This document shows, in pieces, positions 25,151 through 32,729 of a stretch of 64,000 nt of DNA. This DNA comes from Salipiger abyssi. Lineage in GTDB: Bacteria > Pseudomonadota > Alphaproteobacteria > Rhodobacterales > Rhodobacteraceae. The DNA lies in NCBI RefSeq assembly GCF_001975705.1, contig NZ_CP015093.1, forward strand, positions 1,054,001-1,118,000, written 5' to 3'. Position numbers and translations under genes: made by a program. How positions within the stretch are numbered: the first letter of the stretch is position 1; each line of letters begins with the position of its first letter. The notes beneath the pieces were generated by a model. It did no database searches. It had not been told where the DNA came from and worked only from the letters and a program-made list of their open reading frames with translations.

Positions 25151-26371
25151 TCAGTCGTATTCCCGGACATCCTCGATGACCACACCGTCGCGCGGCAGTC
25201 CGCCGGGCTTGACCAGCTCGACAATGCCCTTGAGCTTCAGCACCTCGGCCACGCTGCCGGCATAGGCGCCGGGATCCTCCGCCTCGGTCTCGATCCGCAC
25301 CGTCATCACGTCCATCTCGCCCTCTCGGCTGGCCACCACCCGGGCGCGGTCGATCTCGGCATGTTTCGCCACCAGCGCCGCCACCTGCTCGGGGCGCACG
25401 AACATGCCCTTGATCTTGGCAGTCTGATCGGCGCGGCCCATCCAGCCCTTGATGCGCAGATTGGTCCGCCCGCAGGGGCTTTCTCCGGGCAGCACCGCAC
25501 TCAGGTCGCCGGTGGCAAAGCGGATCAGCGGGTAATCGGGATTGAGCGTGGTCACCACCACCTCGCCGACCTCGCCCGGCGCCACCGGATCGCCGGTGCC
25601 CGGCGTGACGATCTCGACGATCACCTGCTCGTCGGCGATCATCCCCTCCATCGCCTCGCTCTCATAGGCCACCATGCCGAGATCAGCGGTGGCATAGCAT
25701 TGCCGGCAGGCGATGCCGCGATCGGCGTAATACTGGCGCAGCGACGGGAACAGCGCCCCGCCCGACACAGCCGCCCGCGCGATGCCGAGACCCAGACCCA
25801 TCTCGTCGGCCTTTTCGAGGATCAGCTTGAGATAATCCGGCGTGCCCGCATAGGCGGTGACGCCCACGTCATGCGCCGCCCGCGCCTGCAATTCGGTCTG
25901 CCCGGTGCCCGCCGGCAGCACCGCCGCGCCCACCGCGCGCGCGCCGTTCTCAAAGATCATCCCCGCAGGCGTCAGGTGATAGCCGAAACAGTTCTGCACA
26001 ACGTCGCCCGGCCCGATGCCGCAGGCATAAAGGAACCGGCCCAGCCGCCACCAGTCATGGTCGCTCCCGCCCGGCTCATAGATCGGGCCGGGCGACTGGA
26101 ACACATGCGCAAAGCCATGCGCCGGTTTCGCCGCATAGCCGCCAAAGGGCGCCGCCGCCCCCTGCGCCGAGACCAGCGCCGCCTTGCGCAGCACCGGCAG
26201 CTTGGCCAGCGCCGCGCGGTCGGTCACCCGCGCCGCATCCACCCCGGCCAGCGATTGCGCATAGCCCGGCAGCCCCTGCGCCCGGGCGATCTGCCCGGGC
26301 AGCGCCTCGGCCAGCGCGGCAGCGCGCGCATCGGCGCTGCGCGTCTCCAGATCGTCGTAATAGCTGCTCAT
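25151..26371 (-). CDS. phenylacetate-CoA ligase family protein (AMP-binding)
   Basis: 406 residues of the PaaK-like group: LPVLRKAALVSAQGAAAPFGGY, FQSPGPIYEPGG (the shortened phosphate-binding loop), GVTAYAGTPDYLKLIL, YATADLGMVAYESEAMEGM, FATGDLSAVLPGESPCGRTNLRIKGWMGRADQTAKIKGMFVRP and C-terminal hinge. It activates an aryl or alkyl carboxylate to a CoA thioester. It is the last gene of the minus-strand ABC-importer cassette (25-35 kb), separated by 25 nt from thpR, so the imported compound may be its substrate; this is inference from context. Confidence 0.88.
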   Translation of the reverse strand: MSSYYDDLETRSADARAAALAEALPGQIARAQGLPGYAQSLAGVDAARVTDRAALAKLPVLRKAALVSAQGAAAPFGGYAAKPAHGFAHVFQSPGPIYEPGGSDHDWWRLGRFLYACGIGPGDVVQNCFGYHLTPAGMIFENGARAVGAAVLPAGTGQTELQARAAHDVGVTAYAGTPDYLKLILEKADEMGLGLGIARAAVSGGALFPSLRQYYADRGIACRQCYATADLGMVAYESEAMEGMIADEQVIVEIVTPGTGDPVAPGEVGEVVVTTLNPDYPLIRFATGDLSAVLPGESPCGRTNLRIKGWMGRADQTAKIKGMFVRPEQVAALVAKHAEIDRARVVASREGEMDVMTVRIETEAEDPGAYAGSVAEVLKLKGIVELVKPGGLPRDGVVIEDVREYD

Positions 26372-26396
26372 CCGAGCCTCCCTTTCCTGTCCCGGA

Positions 26397-26942
26397 TCAC
26401 CCCGCCAGCGGATAGACCGCCAACGTCTCGTACACCGCGCCCTCCGGCGTGAGCTGCGAGCTTACCAGCCGCAGCTCCGCCACAGGCTCCGGCGCCGAGC
26501 GCAGCGCCGCGAACCGTGCCACGCCCTGCTCGAAGCGCGCCCGGTCGGCCTCGCGCAGACCGTTGCCAAAGCGCCTCAGCGTCACATGCGGGCGAAAGCG
26601 CTCGCGCGGCAGCGCGATCCCGGCGGCGCGCAGGGCGCCCTGCACCCGCTCGCGCAGCGCCACCAGCTCCGGCGCGCGTGTCACCCCTGCCGCCAGCAGC
26701 TTGACCCGCCGCCCGCCGAAACTCTCCAGCCCCTCCAGCGCCAGCGTGCAGCCCGGCAGCGGCGCGGCCATCAGCGCCGCATCCAGCTCGGCCAGCGCGA
26801 AATCCGGCTGTTCGCCCAGAAAGGCCAGCGTCAGGTGCAGGTTCTCCTCGGGCACCGCGCGGCCCACGGCCACCGCCTCCTGCGCATCCAGCAGGGCGGG
26901 TAGCAACGGCTCGGGAACGGGAAGGGCCAGAAAACATCGCAT
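26397..26942 (-). CDS. thpR: RNA 2',3'-cyclic phosphodiesterase
   Basis: 181 residues. The two HxTx motifs that make the active site of the 2H phosphoesterases are HLTL (His-36) and HVTL (His-119), spaced as in ThpR/LigT. MRCFLALPVPE is the usual N terminus. It opens 2',3'-cyclic phosphates on RNA ends. Here it lies inside the transporter cassette, 9 nt after livF, so it is cotranscribed with transport genes with no known link to its function. Confidence 0.92.
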   Translation of the reverse strand: MRCFLALPVPEPLLPALLDAQEAVAVGRAVPEENLHLTLAFLGEQPDFALAELDAALMAAPLPGCTLALEGLESFGGRRVKLLAAGVTRAPELVALRERVQGALRAAGIALPRERFRPHVTLRRFGNGLREADRARFEQGVARFAALRSAPEPVAELRLVSSQLTPEGAVYETLAVYPLAG

Positions 26943-26951
26943 CCATGCGCG

Positions 26952-27773
26952 TCATGCCAGCCAGCGCTTGCGACGGCGATAGGACCGCACGTCGCGGAAG
27001 CTCTTGCGGCCCTCGTCTGACACGCCGAGATAGAATTCCTTCACATCCGGGTTCTCGCGCAGATCCGCCGCCGGCCCGTCCATCACGACGCGACCGTTCT
27101 CCAGAATATAGCCGTAATGCGCATAGCGCAGCGCCACATTGGTGTTCTGCTCGGCCAGCAGGAAGGACACGCCCTCGCCCTCATTCACCGCCTTCACGAT
27201 CTGAAAGATCTGCTCCACGAGCTGCGGCGCCAGCCCCATGCTGGGCTCGTCCAGCAGGATCGTCTCGGGGCGGCTCATCAGCGCCCGCCCGATGGCGCAC
27301 ATCTGCTGCTCGCCACCCGAGGTATAGCCGGCCTGGCTCTTCCGCCGCTCCTTCAGCCGCGGGAAATACTCATAGACCATCTCCAGATCGGCGGCGACCG
27401 CGCCCTTGCCGTCGCGCCGGGTGAAGGCGCCGGTCATCAGGTTTTCCTCGATGGTCAGGTGCTCGAAGCAATGCCGCCCCTCCATCACCTGGATGACGCC
27501 CTTCTTCACCAGCGCCGCCGGGTCCAGATCCTGCACCCGCTCGCCGCGATAGACGATGGAGCCCTTGGTCACCTCGCCGCGCTCGGAATGCAGCAGGTTC
27601 GAGATCGCCTTAAGCGTCGTGGTCTTGCCCGCGCCATTGCCGCCCAGAAGCGCGGTGATCCCGCCCTGGGGCACCGACAGCGACACGCCTTTCAGCACGA
27701 GGATGACGTGGTTGTAGATCACCTCGATATTGTTGACCTCGAGAAGGGTCTCGGTGCGCCCTGCGTCCAGCAT
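26952..27773 (-). CDS. livF: branched-chain amino acid-type ABC transporter ATP-binding protein (LivF-like)
   Basis: 273 residues. Walker A LGGNGAGKTT (about 43-52), signature TSGGEQQM with Thr in place of Leu, Walker B TILLDEPSMGLAP and the switch His/Gln region LLAEQNTNVAL identify a HAAT-family LivF. The C terminus extends about 30 residues beyond typical LivF (EFYLGVSDEGRKSFRDVRSYRRRKRWLA), a basic tail common in the longer type of these importers. ATG 27773 sits at the edge of the dispersed repeat, with GGAG about 11 nt before it. Pairs with LivG (31787) to drive the two permeases. Confidence 0.9.
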   Translation of the reverse strand: MLDAGRTETLLEVNNIEVIYNHVILVLKGVSLSVPQGGITALLGGNGAGKTTTLKAISNLLHSERGEVTKGSIVYRGERVQDLDPAALVKKGVIQVMEGRHCFEHLTIEENLMTGAFTRRDGKGAVAADLEMVYEYFPRLKERRKSQAGYTSGGEQQMCAIGRALMSRPETILLDEPSMGLAPQLVEQIFQIVKAVNEGEGVSFLLAEQNTNVALRYAHYGYILENGRVVMDGPAADLRENPDVKEFYLGVSDEGRKSFRDVRSYRRRKRWLA

Positions 27774-27774
27774 C

Positions 27775-27799
27775 TTTCATCTTTCTCCAAATACTCACC
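27775..27799 (-). repeat. AGTATTTG-AGAAAGATGAA repeat, copy 2
   Basis: On the minus strand it reads GTGAGTATTTGGAGAAAGATGAA and runs directly into the livF start; the GGAG inside it is the only visible ribosome site of livF. Confidence 0.65.
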
Positions 27800-27840
27800 G
27801 ATCCGGCGGCGACACCCGCGCCGCCGCCGGAGGGGTCAGA

Positions 27841-29133
27841 TCACATCTCGCAATCTTCGTTCACCGGCCAGGGCGCGTTGGCCTCGGCGTATTCCATCGC
27901 CCGCGACACCTCGAGCTCGGAAATCGCCTCGCTGTCCGGCATGATCAGATCCGACGCCTTGACGAATTTCGCCCCGTCCCATTCCAGGATCCAGCCGCCG
28001 GAATGGCCGGCATGGTTGGAACAGGAGGTCGAGAAGGGCGGCACCATGCCGGTCAGACCCAGCTCTTCCAGCCGGGCCTCGCTCATGTCGAGGTTTTCCA
28101 GCCCCCAGCGCAGATCGGACGGGGAGATCTCCGCCTTGTCGAAATGCTCCTGCGCCACATGGATGCCCTCGGCGAGGATCGCCGAGATCACCAGACCGCG
28201 GGAGTAGAACACCCCGTCCAGCTCCTCGGCACTGGCCTGGCTCTTGCCGGCGTCGATCACATGCTGCTTCACATCCGCCATCACCGGTGCATCCGGGTTG
28301 GGGAAAGACCAGCTCACCGACTTATAGCCTTTGCCTTCCTCGCCGACGATGTCGAGATCGGCGTCATGACCCGACCACCAGACGCCCAGCATGTTCTCCA
28401 TCGGGAACTTGGTCTTCACCGCTTCGGTGATGGCCCCGGCGTTCATCGCGCCCCAGCCCCACATGATCACGTAGTCCGGCCGTTCGCGGCGGATCTGCAA
28501 CCATTGCGCCGACTGGTTCTGCATTTCCTTCAGCCCCACCGGGATCGGCAGCAGCTCGAAGCCGAGCGCCTCGGCCTTGGTCTCCAGATACGGCAGCGGC
28601 TCCTTGCCGAACGGATGGTCGAGATGCAGGAAGGCCACTTTCTTGCCGCTCAGGTCGCCCTGATCCTGAAGGAATTTCAGGATGATCGACGCACCGTCCC
28701 AGTAGCTGAGCGGTGCGTTGAAGGCCCATTGGAACACTTTGCCGTCGGCCATGGGCGAAAAGCCGTAGCCCGGCGCCAGAATCGGGATCTCATCGACATT
28801 GGTCTTGGGCAGAACCTGAAGCGTGATGCCGGTGGACCAGGGCTGTGTGACGATCGCCTTGCCCTTGGTCTTCTCATAGCATTCCACGCCTTTTTCCGTG
28901 GAATACCCGGTCTCGCATTCCTCGAAATCGACCGGAACGCCGCCGATGCCGCCATCGCGGGCATTCAGCATGGCCATGTAATCGGCCTGCCCGTTCATCA
29001 GCGGGATGCCGGTGGCCGCAAAGGGCCCGGTACGGTAGGCGAGGTTCGGGGTATACAGCCCCTCGGCCAGCGCGGTGCTGCCCATCAGCGCGCCCAGAGC
29101 GGCGGCCGCGGCCAGTTTGGCGACATGTTTCAT
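27841..29133 (-). CDS. ABC transporter substrate-binding protein (HAAT family)
   Basis: 430 residues with a signal peptide (MKHVAKLAAAAALGALMG, cleavage near STALA|EG) from ATG 29133. Periplasmic type I binding fold of the leucine/amide/urea group: YRTGPFAATGIPLMNG, ARDGGIGGVPVDFEECETGYSTEKGVECYE, HLDHPFGKEPLPYLETKAEALGFELLPIPV, DYVIMWGWGAMNAGAITEA. A late pair of cysteines (FSTSCSNHAGHSG and the final NEDCEM) may form a disulfide. The ligand is unknown; the two flanking acyl-CoA ligases suggest a carboxylic acid rather than an amino acid. Confidence 0.9.
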   Translation of the reverse strand: MKHVAKLAAAAALGALMGSTALAEGLYTPNLAYRTGPFAATGIPLMNGQADYMAMLNARDGGIGGVPVDFEECETGYSTEKGVECYEKTKGKAIVTQPWSTGITLQVLPKTNVDEIPILAPGYGFSPMADGKVFQWAFNAPLSYWDGASIILKFLQDQGDLSGKKVAFLHLDHPFGKEPLPYLETKAEALGFELLPIPVGLKEMQNQSAQWLQIRRERPDYVIMWGWGAMNAGAITEAVKTKFPMENMLGVWWSGHDADLDIVGEEGKGYKSVSWSFPNPDAPVMADVKQHVIDAGKSQASAEELDGVFYSRGLVISAILAEGIHVAQEHFDKAEISPSDLRWGLENLDMSEARLEELGLTGMVPPFSTSCSNHAGHSGGWILEWDGAKFVKASDLIMPDSEAISELEVSRAMEYAEANAPWPVNEDCEM

Positions 29134-29183
29134 CGGTAAAGTCTCCTCCCTTTTACGATGACGTGTCTTCGGTCCCGTCCCGG

Positions 29184-30260
29184 TCAGTGCGGGAAGGGCC
29201 AGATGATGAGTTTCTCCCGGATCAGCGCCCAGAGCCGCGCGAGCCCGTGCGGCTCGATGATCAGGAAGAAGACGATGAGGCTGCCCACGATCATGATATT
29301 GAGATGCTCGACCGTGGCCGAGCTGATCGGCAGGCCCAGCGCCTCGGGCAGCGTGTTGAGCAGCACCGGCAGGCCGACGATCAGGATCGCGCCCAGATAG
29401 TTGCCGAGGATCGAGCCCAGCCCGCCGATGATCGCGATAAAGAGGATGCGGAACGACAGCGGGATGTCGAAAAGGTTGGGCTCCGCCGCCCCGCGCCACA
29501 TGAAGACAAAAAGCGCGCCCGCCACGCCGACCATGTAGGACGAGATGGCAAAGGCGGTGAGCTTGGAGCGCATCAGGTTGATGCCGATGAGCTCGGCGGC
29601 GATATCCATGTCCCGCGTCGCCTTCCAGCTGCGCCCGAGATTGCCCCGCGTGAGGTTGATGCAGACCAGGGTGAGCAGCGTCACCACTGCCAGCACCACG
29701 AAATACTGGACGACGGAGGCGGCCTGCGGCCCGGCCACATAGACCCCGAACATTTCGAGATTGGGCACCTGGATCGCGCCCGAGGCGTTGTAATTGTAAA
29801 GCCAGCCCCATTTCTCGAAGAGCCAGACGAGAAAGAACTGCGCCGCCAGCGTCGCGATGGCGAGGTAGAACCCCTTGATCCGGAGCGACGGGATGCCGAA
29901 GGCCACGCCGACCCCGGCGCTGAACGCGCCCGAGAACAGGATCGCCACCACCGGGTTCAGCCAGGGCATCAGCGTCACCAGCTTGTAGCAGGCATAGGCG
30001 CCCACCCCCATGAAGGCTGCGGTGCCGAGGCTGAGCTGGCCGGCATATCCCGTCAGCAGGTTCAGCCCGAGGGCTGCGAGCGAATAGATCAGGATCGGGA
30101 TGAGCAGCGTCTGAAAGGCGAACTCGCTCGCCGTCAGCGGAAAGATCACCCAGGCGAAAAGCAGCACCACCCCCAGCAGCACCGCGTCCTGCCGGACGGG
30201 AAACAGCGCCTGATCCGCCTGATAGCTGGTCTTGAATTGTCCGGCCGTGCGATAGAGCAT
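29184..30260 (-). CDS. livM: branched-chain-type ABC transporter permease (LivM-like)
   Basis: 358 residues, about ten transmembrane helices. LiVM signatures: LIYSLAALGLNLLTGYAGQLSLGTAAFMGVGAYA, GIPSLRIKGFYLAIATLAAQFFL, the coupling-helix segment NLTRGNLGRSWKATRDMDIAAELIGINLMRSKLTAFAISS and GGLGSILGNYLGAILI. An extended first 40 residues precede the first core helix. Forms the membrane channel with the LivH homologue at 30706. Confidence 0.93.
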   Translation of the reverse strand: MLYRTAGQFKTSYQADQALFPVRQDAVLLGVVLLFAWVIFPLTASEFAFQTLLIPILIYSLAALGLNLLTGYAGQLSLGTAAFMGVGAYACYKLVTLMPWLNPVVAILFSGAFSAGVGVAFGIPSLRIKGFYLAIATLAAQFFLVWLFEKWGWLYNYNASGAIQVPNLEMFGVYVAGPQAASVVQYFVVLAVVTLLTLVCINLTRGNLGRSWKATRDMDIAAELIGINLMRSKLTAFAISSYMVGVAGALFVFMWRGAAEPNLFDIPLSFRILFIAIIGGLGSILGNYLGAILIVGLPVLLNTLPEALGLPISSATVEHLNIMIVGSLIVFFLIIEPHGLARLWALIREKLIIWPFPH

Positions 30261-30358
30261 GCCGCCTCCTCTCCCTTGTTCATCGGCGCGCAGGGCACCC
30301 GTGCGGTCGGGATATCCCGCCGCGAAATCCGTCGTTCAGAGCCGCCGCGAAAGCGGTG

Positions 30359-30610
30359 TCAGATATGGCCTTCGCGCTCCCGGAACTCGTCCGGGAAGGC
30401 GCGCTTGGGCGCATCCGCATAGCCCGTGCGCTCGCTGTGGCTCACCAGCCAGAACCAGGCCCAGAGCCCCAGCGCACCGCCCAGCGCCGCCAGGATGAGC
30501 GCCGTCACCACCTGCCCGCCCGCCGCACTGTTGGCGGTCAGCGCGAGATAGCCGAAGGCCCAGAAGCCGGCCCAGGCCACCACGTTCAGGATCGCAATCA
30601 GCTTTGCCAT
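30359..30610 (-). CDS. small membrane protein between the permease genes
   Basis: 83 residues from ATG 30610 (MAKLIAIL). Two transmembrane helices (about 3-22 and 33-56) and a polar, charged C terminus (SERTGYADAPKRAFPDEFREREGHI). It lies between livH and livM with about 95 nt on each side and in the same direction, so it belongs to the cassette. I do not recognise a characterised family. A stabilising or accessory subunit of the importer is a reasonable guess. Confidence 0.7.
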   Translation of the reverse strand: MAKLIAILNVVAWAGFWAFGYLALTANSAAGGQVVTALILAALGGALGLWAWFWLVSHSERTGYADAPKRAFPDEFREREGHI

Positions 30611-30664
30611 ATTGCTCGTCTCCCTTCTCTCAAAGCCCGGCCGGCTCCTCTTTCCGCCCGCGCC

Positions 30665-30698
30665 TTTCATCTTTCCGGAAAATACTCCCGCCGGAGGC
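30665..30698 (-). repeat. AGTATTTG-AGAAAGATGAA repeat, copy 3
   Basis: On the minus strand: GCCTCCGGCGGGAGTATTTTCCGG then AAAGATGAAA. It lies just after the livH stop codon and before the small membrane protein. Confidence 0.75.
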
Positions 30699-30705
30699 TC
30701 CCGGT

Positions 30706-31659
30706 CTACACACGCTCGATGATGCGCTCTCCAAAGAGCCCCTGCGGGCGGAACAGCAGCACGATCAGGGCGAGGACAAAGGCGAACCAGGTCTCGGTAT
30801 TGCCGCCCAGCAGCGGCTGCCCCCAGTAGATCTCAAAGAGTTTCTCCAGCATGCCGATCATCAGCCCGCCCACGATGGCGCCGGTGATCGATTCGAGTCC
30901 ACCCAGCATCAGCACCGGCAGCGCCTTGTAGGCGATCACCTCCAGCGCAAAGCTCACCCCGGCGCGTGCCCCCCAGGCGATACCGGTGACCAGCGCGATG
31001 ATCCCCGCGATGAACCACACCAGCACCCAGATCGTCTGGAGCGAGATCCCCACCGACAACGCCGCCTGATGGTCGTCGCCCAGCGCCCGGATCGCCCGGC
31101 CCATGCGGGTCTTGTTGAGAAAGACCAGCAGCGCCACCACCAGCAGCGCCGCCACCGCAACCGCCGTGATATCCTTCTGCTCGAGGATCAGCAGCCCGCC
31201 CCAGGGCTCCAGCAGCACCGAGTCGGTGGGGATGCCCAGCTCCTCGGTGATCATCACCTTGTTCTCGCCGCCAAAGATGATCTCGCCAAATCCGATCAGG
31301 AACAGCGTGATGCCGATGGTCGCCATAAAGAGGATGATGTCGGGCTGCCCGACCAGCGGCCGCAGCACCACCCGCTCGATGGTCACCGCCAGCACGAACA
31401 TCACGCCCAGCGTCAGCACCACGCAGATCCAGGCGGGCACGCCCATCGCATGCAGCCCCACCAGCGTCAGCGCCGCAAACACCACCATGATGCCCTGGGC
31501 AAAGTTGAAGATCCGGCTCGAGCGGTAGATCAGCACGAAGCCCAGCGCGATCAGCGCATAGAGGATCCCCGAAACCAGCCCCTCCCAGAGCACCTGCAAC
31601 AGGAAATCCGGCGCCTCCACCATATCCACGAAGGGTTTGATGAAAATCTCGTTCAGCAT
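30706..31659 (-). CDS. livH: branched-chain-type ABC transporter permease (LivH-like)
   Basis: 317 residues, eight or so transmembrane helices. LWEGLVSGILYALIALGFVLIYRSSRIFNFAQGIMVVF is the LivH opening; the cytoplasmic coupling helix is KTRMGRAIRALGDDHQAALSVGIS, and WGARAGVSFALEVIAYKALPVLMLGGLESITGAIVGGL follows. Inner-membrane channel subunit with LivM. The start lies in an AAGAC-rich leader 127 nt after livG. Confidence 0.93.
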   Translation of the reverse strand: MLNEIFIKPFVDMVEAPDFLLQVLWEGLVSGILYALIALGFVLIYRSSRIFNFAQGIMVVFAALTLVGLHAMGVPAWICVVLTLGVMFVLAVTIERVVLRPLVGQPDIILFMATIGITLFLIGFGEIIFGGENKVMITEELGIPTDSVLLEPWGGLLILEQKDITAVAVAALLVVALLVFLNKTRMGRAIRALGDDHQAALSVGISLQTIWVLVWFIAGIIALVTGIAWGARAGVSFALEVIAYKALPVLMLGGLESITGAIVGGLMIGMLEKLFEIYWGQPLLGGNTETWFAFVLALIVLLFRPQGLFGERIIERV

Positions 31660-31786
31660 GTCTTCTGCCCCTTCTCACTGCCACCCCGGACCCGGTCCGA
31701 AAGCCCGCCCCGGACTTGATCCGGGGCCTCACCGCCCGAGGTCCCGGGACACGCCCGGGACGGGGGTCTCCGTTCCACCCGGCCCG

Positions 31787-32599
31787 TCAATGCGCCACCC
31801 CCAGATAGGCGTCGATCACGTCCTGATTGCTGCGCACCTCCTCGGGTGGCCCGTCGCCGATCTTCTTGCCGTAATCCATCACCACCACCCGGTCGCTGAG
31901 ATCCATCACCACCCCCATATCGTGCTCGATCAGCACGATGGTGGTGCCGAACTCGTCGTTCACGTCGAGAATGAAGCGGCTCATGTCCTCCTTCTCCTCC
32001 ACGTTCATCCCCGCCATCGGCTCGTCGAGCAGCAGCACCGAAGGGTCCGCCGCCAACGCGCGCGCCAGCTCCACCCGCTTCTTGAGCCCGTAGGGCAGCC
32101 GCCCCACCGGGGTCTTGCGAATAGCCTGGATCTCGAGAAAGTCGATCACCTTCTCCACCACCTCGCGATTGGCGATCTCCTCGTCGCGCGCCTTGCCCCA
32201 CCACAGCGCCTGGCTGGCGATGCCGGCCTTCATATGGGTGAGCCGCCCGGTCATGACATTGTCGAGCACCGACATGCCCTCGAAGAGCGCGATGTTCTGA
32301 AAGGTCCGCGCCACCCCCATGCGGGCGACCTCATAAGGCTTCATCGGCGGGCGTTTCGCGCCCTTGTACCAGAGTTCGCCCTCCGACGGCGTGTAGAACC
32401 CGCTGATGATGTTCAGCATCGAGCTCTTGCCCGCCCCGTTCGGCCCGATGATGGCGCGGATCTCGCCCTCGCGGATGTCAAAGGAGATGTCCTTGATCGC
32501 CACCACGCCGCCAAAGCGCAGGGTGATATTGCGCAGCTCCATCAGAACCCCGCCGATCTGTCGCCCGTCGGCGGTCATGTAGCCTTGCGTGTCCGTCAC
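31787..32599 (-). CDS. livG: branched-chain-type ABC transporter ATP-binding protein (LivG-like)
   Basis: 270 residues if GTG 32599 is used (VTDTQGYMTADGRQIGG), 263 if ATG 32578 is used. I prefer the GTG because homologues I recall carry similar sequence ahead of DGRQIGGVLME and an AGGGGG stretch precedes it. Walker A IGPNGAGKSS, the LivG-type signature LPYGLKKRVELARAL, Walker B VLLLDEPMAGMN and switch histidine IEHDM are clear. LivG energises transport together with LivF. Confidence 0.9.
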   Translation of the reverse strand: MTDTQGYMTADGRQIGGVLMELRNITLRFGGVVAIKDISFDIREGEIRAIIGPNGAGKSSMLNIISGFYTPSEGELWYKGAKRPPMKPYEVARMGVARTFQNIALFEGMSVLDNVMTGRLTHMKAGIASQALWWGKARDEEIANREVVEKVIDFLEIQAIRKTPVGRLPYGLKKRVELARALAADPSVLLLDEPMAGMNVEEKEDMSRFILDVNDEFGTTIVLIEHDMGVVMDLSDRVVVMDYGKKIGDGPPEEVRSNQDVIDAYLGVAH

Positions 32600-32610
32600 G
32601 GCCCCCTGCC

Positions 32611-32634
32611 TTTCATCTTTCCGCCAAATACTCC
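32611..32634 (-). repeat. AGTATTTG-AGAAAGATGAA repeat, copy 4
   Basis: On the minus strand: GGAGTATTTGGCGG then AAAGATGAAAGG, between the AMP-ligase and livG and close to the livG start. Confidence 0.7.
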
Positions 32635-32729
32635 GGTCCGCCCCGTCCATCATGCGTGCCCTCCCCGTTCCGGGCGCCCCGCGGGACGGCGGGCGGGGCG
32701 AATGCGCAGCAGAGCGCCGCTCCGCCGGC

